A DNA stretch of 41,287 nucleotides from CAYILR01 sp964364175 (GCA_964364175.1 CAYILR010000043.1:1-41287); one strand, 5' to 3'. Shown: positions 8,250-17,282, counted from the first letter of the stretch. Translations and numbers: made by a program. Notes: generated from the letters alone by a model not told the origin.

Positions 8250-8279
8250 TTGACTAAAAATAGATAACGTATATTATCT
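8250..8279 (+). promoter_or_regulatory. Promoter with overlapping operator for the DUF4143 ATPase gene
   Basis: TTGACT (8250-8255) and TATTAT (8272-8277) are spaced by 16 bases, close to the sigma-70 consensus. The expected transcription start is about 8284, exactly at the ATG. With no Shine-Dalgarno visible, the mRNA is probably leaderless. The inverted repeat AGATAA-N6-TTATCT (8262-8267, 8274-8279) covers the -10 box, as expected for a repressor site; a similar half-site GGATAAT follows in the first codons. Confidence 0.6.
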
Positions 8280-8283
8280 AAAA

Positions 8284-9663
8284 ATGGATAATGAAATATT
8301 TTCTATTCATAACAGCCATTTAGGTGGAAAACTCGCTTCAGAGGACCCTCATTTAAAACGGCTTTCACAGCAAAAGTATCAGTTTTATTCTTCATTGTTA
8401 GATGAGTTTCCAAAAACGATTCCCGGTATTTATTCTCTGTCAGGAGGACGCCAAGTGGGGAAAACTACACTCCTCAAACAGTGGATGCTTCAGCTGACTC
8501 AAAACGCTCCACCCCAGAACATCTATTTTTTAACAGGAGAATTGATCCCTGATCACACGGCCTTGATTGCATGGGTGAAAGAATTTTTGGCTTCAATTCC
8601 AAAACCAGCATCGTTGAGCTTTCTCATCATAGACGAAATTACATACATCAAGGATTGGGACATGGGACTCAAGTATCTGGCTGACGCTGGATATCTTGAA
8701 AATCTCGTTTTAATGATCTCTGGTTCGGACCTAGAGTGGATCAAAGATGCCAGAATGCGGTTTCCAGGACGTCGGGGCATGGCAGAAAATGTGGATTTTC
8801 ACCTGTTCCCGCTTAATTTTGCTGAACTGACTCAGCTTAAATTCGGAAAAAAAAATCCGACGCTGGATGATCTCTATTTACTGCTTCAAAATTATCTCCT
8901 GCATGGCGGATTCATGAGCGCCATCAATGAGTTTCAGAAGCAGGGCAGGATTTCTAGTGCGACGTTGAATACTTATTCGGATTGGGTCCGAGGAGATATG
9001 CTCAAGCGAGGCAAACAAGAAGCTTATTTGCGAGAAATCGTGATCGGGATTTCCAAACGTATGGGTACACCGATTACGTGGAACAATATTGCCAAGGATC
9101 TCAGCATTGATCATCCTAAAACCGTTGCTGATTATGTTCATCATCTGCAAGCGATGGATGTGCTCTACGAGCAGCAAGCGTTGATCGAAGATAAATTGGT
9201 GGCTGCTCCAAAGACTGCCAGAAAGGTCATATTTACTGACCCGTTTATCTTTCATGCTCTACAGCATTGGCTAGAGCCTAGTGCAGATTTTTTTGAAACA
9301 AAAATGCGAACTCTTGTACAAAATTCGGTTTCAGCTAGCCAACTGATTGAAGGTTTGGCCGTCAGCTTGTTGAGGCGGTACTTGCCGACTTACTATATCA
9401 AAGCAGAGGGTGAGGTAGATGTTGCGGTAGTGATAGGCCGCAAGTTCTGGCCTATCGAGATTAAATGGACGGAACAAATCAGAAGCAAAGATCTCAAGCA
9501 AATCGCCAAATATAAAAATGCCCAAATCTGGGCGCACACCCAGAGTTCACATCAACTGATGGAAAAAATTCCAACAATACCATTACCTCAGATTTTGCTT
9601 TCACTCAGCAGCAAACGACAAACGGAAGAGGCGATTCAATCGGGATTCAGAATTGACGTCTGA
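8284..9663 (+). CDS. AAA-type ATPase with C-terminal DUF4143 domain
   Basis: 459 residues. Walker A is GGRQVGKTT (residues 54-62) and Walker B is FLIIDE (113-118). ISGSDLEW (about 146) occupies the sensor position of the AAA-14 group. The region around 240-295 resembles a winged helix (KDLSIDHPKTVADYVHHLQAM). The C-terminal DUF4143-like part has the pattern EGEVDVAVV...PIEIKW, reminiscent of PD-(D/E)XK nucleases. Such proteins are common accessory genes in bacteria and archaea and their cellular role is not established. The gene stands alone between a terminator and a convergent gene. Its promoter overlaps an operator palindrome and probably gives a leaderless mRNA. Confidence 0.85.
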   Translation: MDNEIFSIHNSHLGGKLASEDPHLKRLSQQKYQFYSSLLDEFPKTIPGIYSLSGGRQVGKTTLLKQWMLQLTQNAPPQNIYFLTGELIPDHTALIAWVKEFLASIPKPASLSFLIIDEITYIKDWDMGLKYLADAGYLENLVLMISGSDLEWIKDARMRFPGRRGMAENVDFHLFPLNFAELTQLKFGKKNPTLDDLYLLLQNYLLHGGFMSAINEFQKQGRISSATLNTYSDWVRGDMLKRGKQEAYLREIVIGISKRMGTPITWNNIAKDLSIDHPKTVADYVHHLQAMDVLYEQQALIEDKLVAAPKTARKVIFTDPFIFHALQHWLEPSADFFETKMRTLVQNSVSASQLIEGLAVSLLRRYLPTYYIKAEGEVDVAVVIGRKFWPIEIKWTEQIRSKDLKQIAKYKNAQIWAHTQSSHQLMEKIPTIPLPQILLSLSSKRQTEEAIQSGFRIDV

Positions 9664-9674
9664 AACAGCTGTTT

Positions 9675-10361
9675 TTAGCAGGCCCACTTTTCAGGCAGAG
9701 GGGCCTCCAAAATCAGTCCGTCCAGTTCCAGTCGCCAGGCGTGCAGCCACAAGCGGGTGGAAGGCTGGCCACCATAGATGGAGTCGCCCAGGATTGGATG
9801 ATCGAGTTCGGCCAGATGACAGCGGATTTGGTGCATGACTCCGGTTTTGATTTCCAGGGTGATATCGAGCACATCTTGCGGATGATTTTTTAATTTTTCT
9901 TTGTGTAAAATTATTGTTTCAGCAGGCAGTAGCTTTCCTCGGTACTTGTAATGCTCTTTGCCGGGGAGGATGCAGATCATTTTTTTTGCTGATTTAACGT
10001 GGTGTGCGAGTGGGAGGGTGATTCTGTCTGGGATCGGAGTCGCTTCGGCATTCGGAACACAAATCGCCCGGTAGATTTTCCGGACTTCTCGCCGCTCCCA
10101 AATTCCGCGCAGATGCTCGAAGGATTTTTGGGTTTTCGCAAAAACCAAAAGCCCGCTGGTTCCCGTGTCCAGGCGGTGTACCAATCCAGCTTCGTGCTCG
10201 CTGAATCCCACACCGTGAATTTCCGGGAATCGCTCCAGCGCCCAATCGACAGCAGTGACTTCGTCTGGAGGGGACTTGGGTAGCCGTGCAGACGGCAATC
10301 CACTGGGTTTGTTTAAAACAAGAATGGCATCATTTTCAAAAATCCAGGAACGAGGCGTCAT
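9675..10361 (-). CDS. RluA-family pseudouridine synthase
   Basis: 228 residues from the chosen start. It converts specific uridines in rRNA or tRNA to pseudouridine. The family signature GLVHRLDTGTSGL contains the catalytic Asp at about residue 65, preceded by ILVLNKPSGLPS and followed by GVMHQIRCHLA and HPILGDSIYGG. It lacks an S4 domain, so it is of the short RluA/TruC type; the exact substrate cannot be read. Frame-compatible ATGs at 10391 and 10373 lie inside the fic gene. I chose 10361 because GGTAGG lies just upstream and it begins four bases after the fic stop, so the two are probably co-transcribed. Confidence 0.88.
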   Translation of the reverse strand: MTPRSWIFENDAILVLNKPSGLPSARLPKSPPDEVTAVDWALERFPEIHGVGFSEHEAGLVHRLDTGTSGLLVFAKTQKSFEHLRGIWERREVRKIYRAICVPNAEATPIPDRITLPLAHHVKSAKKMICILPGKEHYKYRGKLLPAETIILHKEKLKNHPQDVLDITLEIKTGVMHQIRCHLAELDHPILGDSIYGGQPSTRLWLHAWRLELDGLILEAPLPEKWAC

Positions 10362-10365
10362 TGGC

Positions 10366-11598
10366 CTACCCATTGAGGAGTGCCTGAGCATTTTTCAGTG
10401 CCTGACTGGGGGGTTCAGAAAACCCTTTTGAGAGGAGTTCGATGACCTCCTCGGCGGCAAAAATACGATTGCGTTCATAGCCGGTGCGCTCCCGGACTAT
10501 TTTTGCATCTAGGAGCTGGGCGACTGCATGGTTTGCCGCGGGTCTTGTGATTTTCAAAAAATCTTGAACGTGGCTGATATTGAAAATCGGGTGAATGATC
10601 AGTTTTGTCAGTAGACTGTGTGCAGCCGATCCTGCCCTGAAAGCACCGCGACTAGCCCAAGTTCCAGGCAACGTGGCAATGGCTTGCTTGGTTTTTTTTG
10701 TCTCCTCGTTTGAAGCAATGAGCGCCTCGCAGATCAATTCAACAATCGGGCCATATTCTAATTTTTTTTGAGCTTTTTGTAATGCCAGATAGTATTCGTT
10801 TTTTTCAGCCTCAATATAACCCGACAAATATAAGGGCAAAATCCCATGAGACGCCATTTGGAGTGTCATCAGCATTCTTCCTACTCTCCCATTTCCATCA
10901 GGAAATGGATGGACTGCCTCAAAATGAGCATGTCCAATGGCCATGCGGACGGGCAACGGCATGCCCATGCCGGCATTTCCCATTTCCGTGAGAAGAGGAT
11001 CTCGCATCCACGTCAGAACCTCCTTCAGACAGCGAGACACATGTTTTGGAGGAGGTGGATTGAAAATAGAATTTTCTAGACGTTGTGCGCCGCCAATAAA
11101 TACAAAGGATTTTCGAATTCGTCCCGGAATTTTGCGATAATCCGGATTGTTTTTTAAAACTTCTTTGTGTAAACGACAAATCAATTGAACAGAAAAGCGC
11201 GAAATGCCTTTTTCAAAGACAGGCTGGAATTCTTTTTCAAGTGCAGAAGCGTAGCTCAAGACTGAGCTTCGTTCGGATTTGCCTTCCTTGCGGTCATAAA
11301 TTTCTCCTGGGGTCAGGACATGATCCATAGTTGACCAGGTGCCCTCCATTCGGGAAGAGAGAACGGCCTCTTGGCGAACAAAAAGATACGAAGTCAAGCG
11401 ATCCAGCTCATTCAGAGAATGGGCTGAAGGGAGTTGCTCGATCAGTCTAAGTGCCCGAGAGATTGCTTGAGCAGGCATTCCGCTCGGAAATTTTCGGGGA
11501 GGAGGTGGAGGAATCACAAACCAGAGGTTTTCAAGTCCAGGTTCCCCAACTTTTTCTGCAGTTTTTTGGAGGCTGGGTGCTAAATCTGTCTTTTTCAC
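10366..11598 (-). CDS. Fic-domain AMPylase with N-terminal inhibitory helix and C-terminal winged helix
   Basis: 410 residues. Fic proteins transfer AMP (or related groups) from a nucleotide to hydroxyl side chains of target proteins. The catalytic loop HPFPDGNGRVGR (230-241) is canonical, with His230 intact. The self-inhibition motif [S/T]xxxE[G/N] is present as S81-SRM-E85-G86 in the Fic_N domain, so this is a class II, self-restrained enzyme without a separate antitoxin. The last about 90 residues contain a winged-helix-like segment (ISHVQDFLKITRPAANHAV). A GTG start overlaps a triple 16-bp repeat (11598-11653), which could be the binding site of the protein's own C-terminal domain; that link is inference. 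The pseudouridine synthase gene follows immediately. Confidence 0.9.
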   Translation of the reverse strand: MKKTDLAPSLQKTAEKVGEPGLENLWFVIPPPPPRKFPSGMPAQAISRALRLIEQLPSAHSLNELDRLTSYLFVRQEAVLSSRMEGTWSTMDHVLTPGEIYDRKEGKSERSSVLSYASALEKEFQPVFEKGISRFSVQLICRLHKEVLKNNPDYRKIPGRIRKSFVFIGGAQRLENSIFNPPPPKHVSRCLKEVLTWMRDPLLTEMGNAGMGMPLPVRMAIGHAHFEAVHPFPDGNGRVGRMLMTLQMASHGILPLYLSGYIEAEKNEYYLALQKAQKKLEYGPIVELICEALIASNEETKKTKQAIATLPGTWASRGAFRAGSAAHSLLTKLIIHPIFNISHVQDFLKITRPAANHAVAQLLDAKIVRERTGYERNRIFAAEEVIELLSKGFSEPPSQALKNAQALLNG

Positions 11599-11653
11599 TT
11601 AGTAAAGGTTATTCAAATAACCTTTACTAAGCAATTCCTTAGTAAAGGTTATT
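11598..11653 (-). promoter_or_regulatory. Triple 16-bp operator-like repeat at the fic start codon
   Basis: The sequence CTTAGTAAAGGTTATT occurs at 11598-11613, inverted at 11616-11631 (perfect 16-bp arms, 2-base spacer), and again in direct orientation at 11638-11653. The first base of the fic GTG start is inside the first copy, so no separate ribosome-binding site exists between the repeat and the gene. It is probably a cooperative repressor site; a bound protein would cover the start of the gene. Confidence 0.7.
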
Positions 11654-11659
11654 TTAGGA

Positions 11660-14128
11660 TCAATAAGATGGTGTCAGACATTGCATGTTGTCGTTGGGTT
11701 CGAAGTGGGCGGCGGTGGCGTTGTAGGGTACTGCGAGGCTGGCTGTGGCTCCTGTCCAGACGTAGACGTTGGTTCCGCAGCAGCCTTGGGTGGGAGTGAG
11801 GCCGCTTGTGGATTTGATGTTGCTGTTGTCGTAGGTGACGGTGCATTGGAAGCTGGTGTCGGATTTGATGGCGTTTTCGATTTGGAGCGGGCGCGCTTGG
11901 AGTGGGAATCCGGTCCAGTCGGGTGAGATGTTCATTACGGTGCGGTCGCAGGTTTTGGCGGCGTCTGCTGCGGTGTAGACATTTCCTTCAATGGTGACAG
12001 CTACAGTGTGAGCATTGGCTGCTTGCGTGATCGCGGTTGCGACACAAGCAGATCCTGCTGCGCTTTTTACTATGGCCGAAGTGTATGGAATAGCTGTGTG
12101 AGTTCCGGCCCCAGGTAAAGGTCCAGGTCCGCCGAGAGTTGTTCCAGTTCCCAACGCAGTTGCATTTGGGTTTTGCGTTGGGTAGACGGCAGCACACCAG
12201 CTGACATTATTAGTGGTGGTGTTTTTGGAAAAATGCAATGGCGGATCACGGAGTGGCAACGATTGTGGTGCGCAAGCCTGGAAGTCTGTGTCTTCGATGT
12301 AGACTGGGTACCAGGAGTTTTGTGGGCGGATGTAGATTTTGTTGGCGTTGCCCGTTCGCGAAGTTCCTCCTCCCAATAGCGTATCCAAAGAGTTAGGGTT
12401 ATCAGTTCTTGATGTAAATAGTGACCAGGTTTGTGTGCCACTATGAAACACGGGTAGAGTCGCTGCACAGGAGGTTACTGTGTTGGATGCAGTGGCGGAA
12501 GTGGTGCCGCTGTCTGTGTTGGGCAGATAAGTTCCATCCACATTCGTTCCATCCCATGCTGAGTTATTGGTGGAGACGTACTGTTTTTGAGCACCAACAG
12601 CAGCAGCACCGAAATCTGACTCAGTGGCACCACGAAGGTCTTTGGTTACCTCAGCATGATCATAAAAAGCCATCGGACAGGGTTTTGGACCGAGCATGGT
12701 ATACGGACTGGTCGGACTCGCATTAGGATCCAAAAATGAAGCGTTAGGGGGCAGAATGGGACGATCCAGAACATAAATCGTGTCTGTGGGTTGTGGACTG
12801 TCCAACATGTCTCCGGTGGCATAAAACAAGGGTGGGTAGAGAACAATGTAGCGACGAAGGCGATAGGTGAATACATACTGCCCTGATGCAGTTTTGATCG
12901 CCGGGCAGGTTCCATCTAGCTTGGGTTTTCCTGCAAACCCCAGACAGGATTTGACGATATTGCTGCTGCCTGAGCCGCTGCCACCTCCCGACGAAGATCC
13001 TCCGCTGCTACCTTTGAAGCAGCTGGAATCTTGCGTGTTGGGATCCCCTTCGATTCCGAGCTTGCTGTAGCTCTCTACGCCGACGACAAAATCTCCGCTG
13101 GGGTTGATCGCCAATGAGAAACTGCTGTCCAAGGGCCAGTAATAATTGGAAGCACCTAAGTTCGTCAATCCAGAGAGAGGTTCCTTGATGAGCGGGCATT
13201 TGTACCGAGTATTTTCGGCATTGATACCTCCGATCTCATTGCTGCGAATGTAGAGATTGTAGTAGTATGCCTGGGATGAATTTTCCAAAGTAATAGACCC
13301 TGTGCATTTATCAGGGTCCGGAGGTGCTTGGTTCTTTCCAGTGCAAAATTGAGTGCTATATGTAATTTGCGCTGTTTTTCCTGTGCTAGGTTCATTGATG
13401 AGAGGAGATTTTCTGTTCACAATATTAGTAACTTTTTTGAATTGCTCATAGCAAGTGTAGCGATGGATGTTGGCAAACGAATGGCCCTCGGCGTCCTGAA
13501 AATCTCCGGTGATCGTCAAACCTGATTTCGAGAAGCTGAATTTGTTGGTGCTGAATTTTTCTTTGCTATTGGGGCCAGGCATAATGCTGAGCTTGATCAA
13601 AGTGTCTTCTGGAATTTCGTTGGCGTAAACGGTCGGCACGCTGCACTCCACCAGCGTTTGTTGAACGGTGGAGACAGCGGTCTTGATTTGGCGTCGGATG
13701 GCGATGTTCTGGCCGGATTGAGGATTGATCTCCTGCCACTCGTAGAAGCAAACGCAAGGTTTGTTACTCGTACCGGAGGATTTGCCTTTGGCGGTGCACT
13801 GAGAGGTGATGGTAGTGGCGTCTTCCTTACCCAGTTCAAAAAACACACGGGCAATTTGATTGCTGCTGGAGCCTGTACTGCCTGAGGTGCTCGAAGAAGA
13901 GGTGGAAGAAGAGGAAGTCGATGTTGAACTCCCGCTGGAACCTCCCCCCGAAGTTGTAATCAGGACATTGGTGATTTTGTAGGTATCAGTCGTACCGCTG
14001 GGTGTGGCGCTGGGGGATGCTGAGGTGGAGACGGTATTGAACTTGCCTCGCGACCCCGAGTTAGAGCAAGCGGAGCCCAGTAGTGAAATGGCAAGGAAGA
14101 GAAAAATTCCGAGGCGTGTGTTTTGCAT
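11660..14128 (-). CDS. Large cysteine-rich lipoprotein, paralogue of the upstream gene product
   Basis: 822 residues. I chose the ATG at 14128 because AGGA lies eight bases upstream, just after the upstream gene's stop; longer in-frame starts at 14143 and 14161 overlap that gene. The N-terminus MQNTRLGIFLFLAISLLGSAC is a signal peptide with lipobox LGSAC, so the mature protein is lipid-anchored. A Ser/Gly/Thr linker (about residues 55-85) leads to a domain beginning near CVCFYEWQ that also occurs in the 609-residue neighbour. A second SGGSSSGGGSGSGSS linker lies near residue 380. About 20 cysteines suggest disulfides. Function unknown; a surface or outer-membrane structural role is a guess. 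Confidence 0.8.
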   Translation of the reverse strand: MQNTRLGIFLFLAISLLGSACSNSGSRGKFNTVSTSASPSATPSGTTDTYKITNVLITTSGGGSSGSSTSTSSSSTSSSSTSGSTGSSSNQIARVFFELGKEDATTITSQCTAKGKSSGTSNKPCVCFYEWQEINPQSGQNIAIRRQIKTAVSTVQQTLVECSVPTVYANEIPEDTLIKLSIMPGPNSKEKFSTNKFSFSKSGLTITGDFQDAEGHSFANIHRYTCYEQFKKVTNIVNRKSPLINEPSTGKTAQITYSTQFCTGKNQAPPDPDKCTGSITLENSSQAYYYNLYIRSNEIGGINAENTRYKCPLIKEPLSGLTNLGASNYYWPLDSSFSLAINPSGDFVVGVESYSKLGIEGDPNTQDSSCFKGSSGGSSSGGGSGSGSSNIVKSCLGFAGKPKLDGTCPAIKTASGQYVFTYRLRRYIVLYPPLFYATGDMLDSPQPTDTIYVLDRPILPPNASFLDPNASPTSPYTMLGPKPCPMAFYDHAEVTKDLRGATESDFGAAAVGAQKQYVSTNNSAWDGTNVDGTYLPNTDSGTTSATASNTVTSCAATLPVFHSGTQTWSLFTSRTDNPNSLDTLLGGGTSRTGNANKIYIRPQNSWYPVYIEDTDFQACAPQSLPLRDPPLHFSKNTTTNNVSWCAAVYPTQNPNATALGTGTTLGGPGPLPGAGTHTAIPYTSAIVKSAAGSACVATAITQAANAHTVAVTIEGNVYTAADAAKTCDRTVMNISPDWTGFPLQARPLQIENAIKSDTSFQCTVTYDNSNIKSTSGLTPTQGCCGTNVYVWTGATASLAVPYNATAAHFEPNDNMQCLTPSY

Positions 14129-14139
14129 TCTCGTTTTCC

Positions 14140-15969
14140 TCATATCGGTTGCAATGCGCACACAGGGAAGACCGGCAATCGTGCTGGATCTTCCTTGTCT
14201 GAGTCTCCATTGGTTCCTACGTCATAGGCCTTAAATCCATATCGAATGATGTGATTGGAATTCAAAATACAAGTTGCGTCACCATCCGGATCAGTGACTG
14301 TGGATGGACAGTCCACTGTAGTCATGTATCGATAGGGAGTGTAGGGGAGTGACTCTGCACTCCCATTCTTGAAGTGGCGGGTCATGATATTGGTGGGCGT
14401 GACGACAAAGACAAAGTCATAGCGAGACACCCCTTTGTCGAGACTGACAAATTGGATGCTGTTACTAGAAACGATAGTGTCGGCTGCCAAAGCGAAATAA
14501 TCGGTATCGACAGTACCTGTACCTGTATTTGCCGTCCAACGTGTGAAGCCAGCGGTAGGATTTGCATAGGCCTTAGCGAGAGCATTGTCATCACATTGAG
14601 CTCCATTTGTGCAATGTGCAGTGGCATCCGTAGGAACAGTGTAACAACGTTTGTTACCCATGACTCGTCTTTGATAATCTGTACTAGTACAACTATTTAC
14701 AATACAAGGGTTTGCAGCGGAGCCGTCACAAACGCCGCCAACGGCTCCGTCAAAAGAACCTGGATTACAACCAATCCAGCCCACTGTCTTAAAGATTGAA
14801 CTCCCCGGAATCTTCCGATCCGCAATCGAAGCCCGGAACAACCACAGCTTCACCCACTTGTACCCCGTCGGAATCGTCACATCACTCCCTGGACAAGTCT
14901 CCATCCCATCCCCAGTGACAATCGGGCTAGCTCCAAATCCAATCGAAGGAGCCACGCCGCCGCCTTGGGGTTTCCCCTCCGCATCGGGAGGCGAGCTGAT
15001 CGAGTTCGGTGCGATGTAGGCATTCACTGGAACTTTGAAGACGCCTGTCGAGGCCTTGGCGAGATAAAATGTCGCGCGGTCATTGATGCTGCCTTGAGGT
15101 GGATAAATCAATTTGCTCGCGCCATCGGATTGAATGCTGAAAAGTCTCAGATCCATCCCCGCTGCAGTGTCGTTAGGTTTGGAAGGGCAAAGGAATCCAG
15201 CGCCTCCCTGGGGTTTTGCATCGGGATTGTTGACGTACACTGCGACTGCTCCCCCAATATTGTTGGTGTAAAAATTCAGCGGATAGCTCAGTGCCGGATC
15301 TTCAGAAAGTATCGGATCATAGATGCCCGACTCGTCTGGAAATAAGGCAGGCGCAATCACGGTGTCCTTGCACTGGTATCGAAGGATACTCTGATAGCTG
15401 GTGGTTTGTGTCAGGTCCAGAACTGCGCTGCCGTTGAGCAGGTTGAAAGTCACGGCGTTGGAAGTCACGTCGGCGTTGACGAGTTTGAGCGAGATTTTCA
15501 CGGTGTCCACTCCACTGGGGATGCCTGATCTCTTGCAGCGGATTAGATCTCCTTCGGTATACACAATGGCAGTTTCAAATTGTTCTGTGCTGCCGCTGGG
15601 TTTGGTGTAATTGAATACGCAACGGCAGTTGGCATTCGAATCTCCGGTGCCACCGCTGGTGGCGCCGCCGGAGTCGCCTGAGGATCCCGGCGCTTGACAG
15701 AACTGCCCGAACTGTCCGCTGCCATCTCCCACAAGATCCAGAGTGTTGGCAGGGTCCGAGTTGGAGGCTAGGACCTGGGTCAGGACGAAAAAGGTGTTTG
15801 CGCCGATTCCAGAACTGGGTGAGCTGGCATCCACGCTGCCTGCGCTGAATTTGGCTTTGATTGCGCTGATGGCTGCGCGGTGATTACTGCAAGACATGGA
15901 CACGAGACTCAGCATCAGCGCTGTGGCCAAGTTCAAGTTTAGAGCTGCTGTACGCGCCTGGTTAAACAA
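14140..15969 (-). CDS. Cysteine-rich exported protein (probable lipoprotein), paralogue of the next gene product
   Basis: 609 residues. The hydrophobic N-terminus (LNLNLATALMLSLVSMSCSN) ends in a cysteine, but the lipobox SMSC is imperfect, so lipidation is likely rather than certain. After a Ser/Gly linker (about 95-112) comes CRCVFNYTKPSGS, the counterpart of CVCFYEWQE in the downstream gene. Both then share an I.I.L..N....T..F.L core, a RYxC motif, and a Tyr-rich N.Y..NNIGG segment followed by a CP pair. This marks an old tandem duplication. Eleven bases separate its stop from the downstream start, so they form one operon. I recognise no described family. Confidence 0.8.
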   Translation of the reverse strand: MFNQARTAALNLNLATALMLSLVSMSCSNHRAAISAIKAKFSAGSVDASSPSSGIGANTFFVLTQVLASNSDPANTLDLVGDGSGQFGQFCQAPGSSGDSGGATSGGTGDSNANCRCVFNYTKPSGSTEQFETAIVYTEGDLIRCKRSGIPSGVDTVKISLKLVNADVTSNAVTFNLLNGSAVLDLTQTTSYQSILRYQCKDTVIAPALFPDESGIYDPILSEDPALSYPLNFYTNNIGGAVAVYVNNPDAKPQGGAGFLCPSKPNDTAAGMDLRLFSIQSDGASKLIYPPQGSINDRATFYLAKASTGVFKVPVNAYIAPNSISSPPDAEGKPQGGGVAPSIGFGASPIVTGDGMETCPGSDVTIPTGYKWVKLWLFRASIADRKIPGSSIFKTVGWIGCNPGSFDGAVGGVCDGSAANPCIVNSCTSTDYQRRVMGNKRCYTVPTDATAHCTNGAQCDDNALAKAYANPTAGFTRWTANTGTGTVDTDYFALAADTIVSSNSIQFVSLDKGVSRYDFVFVVTPTNIMTRHFKNGSAESLPYTPYRYMTTVDCPSTVTDPDGDATCILNSNHIIRYGFKAYDVGTNGDSDKEDPARLPVFPVCALQPI

Positions 15970-16330
15970 TGCTTGAAAGTCCCCCTGAGATACTATCGGA
16001 GCAAGAAGCGTGCTACTTTAAAGAAAGTCTAATCAAAGCAGCTACTTCAACGCATTTTATTGCGATAAAAACTGCTCAGGAAGTGATCGATTTATTTAAC
16101 AATGTATAGATTTGGGGCGAGTGCTGGAATAACTATTTGGAATTACTATATAAATCAGGTCAGAAAGAGGAGCAAAAATGGGCCTGAACGATTGAAAAAA
16201 ATTTGAAATATCTGAGAAAGTTCGCCAAACACGAACTTTCGCCTCAAATTATGGCTGATTTCGTTCCCAAAGTTCGCGTTTGGCGAACTTTGGTTAGCTC
16301 GGTATGGGCTCCGCATGTGAGCCTCAGTGT
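15970..16330. other. Intergenic region: lipoprotein operon promoter side and truB 3' hairpins
   Basis: 361 bases between the start of the lipoprotein operon and the stop of truB. No open frame with a credible start was found. Its main structure is the large inverted repeat at 16217-16291. The AT-rich stretch 16020-16200 probably contains the lipoprotein promoter, but no clear -35/-10 pair was assigned. Confidence 0.5.
16217..16291 (-). terminator. Two hairpins with complementary loops downstream of truB
   Basis: Arms 16217-16239 and 16269-16291 are inverted copies matching at 22 of 23 bases. On the minus strand each arm also folds alone. The first is CCAAAGTTCG with CGAACTTTGG (10 bp), and the second is GAAAGTTCG with CGAACTTTC (9 bp). 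Their loops contain CCAAAC and GTTTGG, which are complementary and could kiss. About 13 bases after the second stem comes ATTTTTTT. Its position just past the operon end suggests a tandem terminator or an mRNA-stabilising 3' structure. Confidence 0.6.
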
Positions 16331-17275
16331 TTATTCCCGATTTTGCAGCGGAAATACTCGATCGAGTTGGCTGTGAGAAATGATACCGACCAGGTGGGTG
16401 CCAAAGTAAAGTAGCAGAGGGCTGGGTGGAGCATCGTGCGACAAAGCAGGAGGTAGGTTTGCAAGGATGGAAGGTAGGACGGCTTTTTGTCCATAAACCA
16501 GAGCGGTGTAGTGTTCGGCGGAGATCTGCAACTTCGTATATCCTCTAGCGCTGTAAGCGCCCAGCATCGAATCAAATGGAACCCAGGCAGGGAGAGATGG
16601 CCAGGTTGCCATGGGCGTCTCGCAAAGAATCTTCAGGGGCAGGGCGTTCTGAATCGAGAAATTTCCCGACGCGACTCGACGAAGGCTTTTCAGATGGGCG
16701 AGTGTCCCCATCTTTTTCGCCAGATCCTCAGCGAGAACTCGGATGTAGGTTCCCGCACTGCAGGTGACGCTGAACTTGGCGACAGGAGGTAGATAATCGC
16801 TGATTTTAAAATCCGAAATTTCACAAAGTCTCGCCTCACGCGCGACCTCAATGCCTTGGCGGGCAAGCTCATACAAAGGTTTGCCCTGTTGCTTGATCGC
16901 AGAGTACATCGGCGGCACTTGGAGATAAGGCTCTAGCGAAAACCCATTTGCAGCGAGCTGAATTTGCTCCACCGATTCAGGAAGGTGAGGGGACGTGGCA
17001 GTCACTTCATTGGTGAAATCACCCGAAGCGGTGGAAGTGCCAAAAACAATTTCACCTTCGTACTTCTTCTGAGACTTCAAAAAATACTGGCTGAGTTTGG
17101 TTCCTTCTCCGACGCAAACGACCAACAAACCCGTTGCGAAAGGATCGAGCGTTCCCCCGTGTCCAAGTTTGGGGCGTTCTTTTCTGGGGAGTCCTGTCGA
17201 TTTTTGGAGCTCAGCTAGAACTGCAAACGAGCTAATACCTACAGGTTTATCAACGAGGAGTGCTCCATGCAGCAT
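16331..17275 (-). CDS. truB: tRNA pseudouridine-55 synthase
   Basis: 314 residues. It makes the near-universal pseudouridine 55 in the T-loop of tRNAs. The N-terminal LLVDKPVGISSF, then HGGTLDPFATGLL with the catalytic Asp (about residue 45), and later QVPPMYSAIKQQGKPLYELAR and CSAGTYIRVLAEDL are all standard TruB motifs. It is last in the rimP-nusA-infB-rbfA-truB operon, starting seven bases after the rbfA stop. A double hairpin lies downstream (16217-16291). Confidence 0.95.
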   Translation of the reverse strand: MLHGALLVDKPVGISSFAVLAELQKSTGLPRKERPKLGHGGTLDPFATGLLVVCVGEGTKLSQYFLKSQKKYEGEIVFGTSTASGDFTNEVTATSPHLPESVEQIQLAANGFSLEPYLQVPPMYSAIKQQGKPLYELARQGIEVAREARLCEISDFKISDYLPPVAKFSVTCSAGTYIRVLAEDLAKKMGTLAHLKSLRRVASGNFSIQNALPLKILCETPMATWPSLPAWVPFDSMLGAYSARGYTKLQISAEHYTALVYGQKAVLPSILANLPPALSHDAPPSPLLLYFGTHLVGIISHSQLDRVFPLQNRE

Positions 17276-17282
17276 AGGGGTT

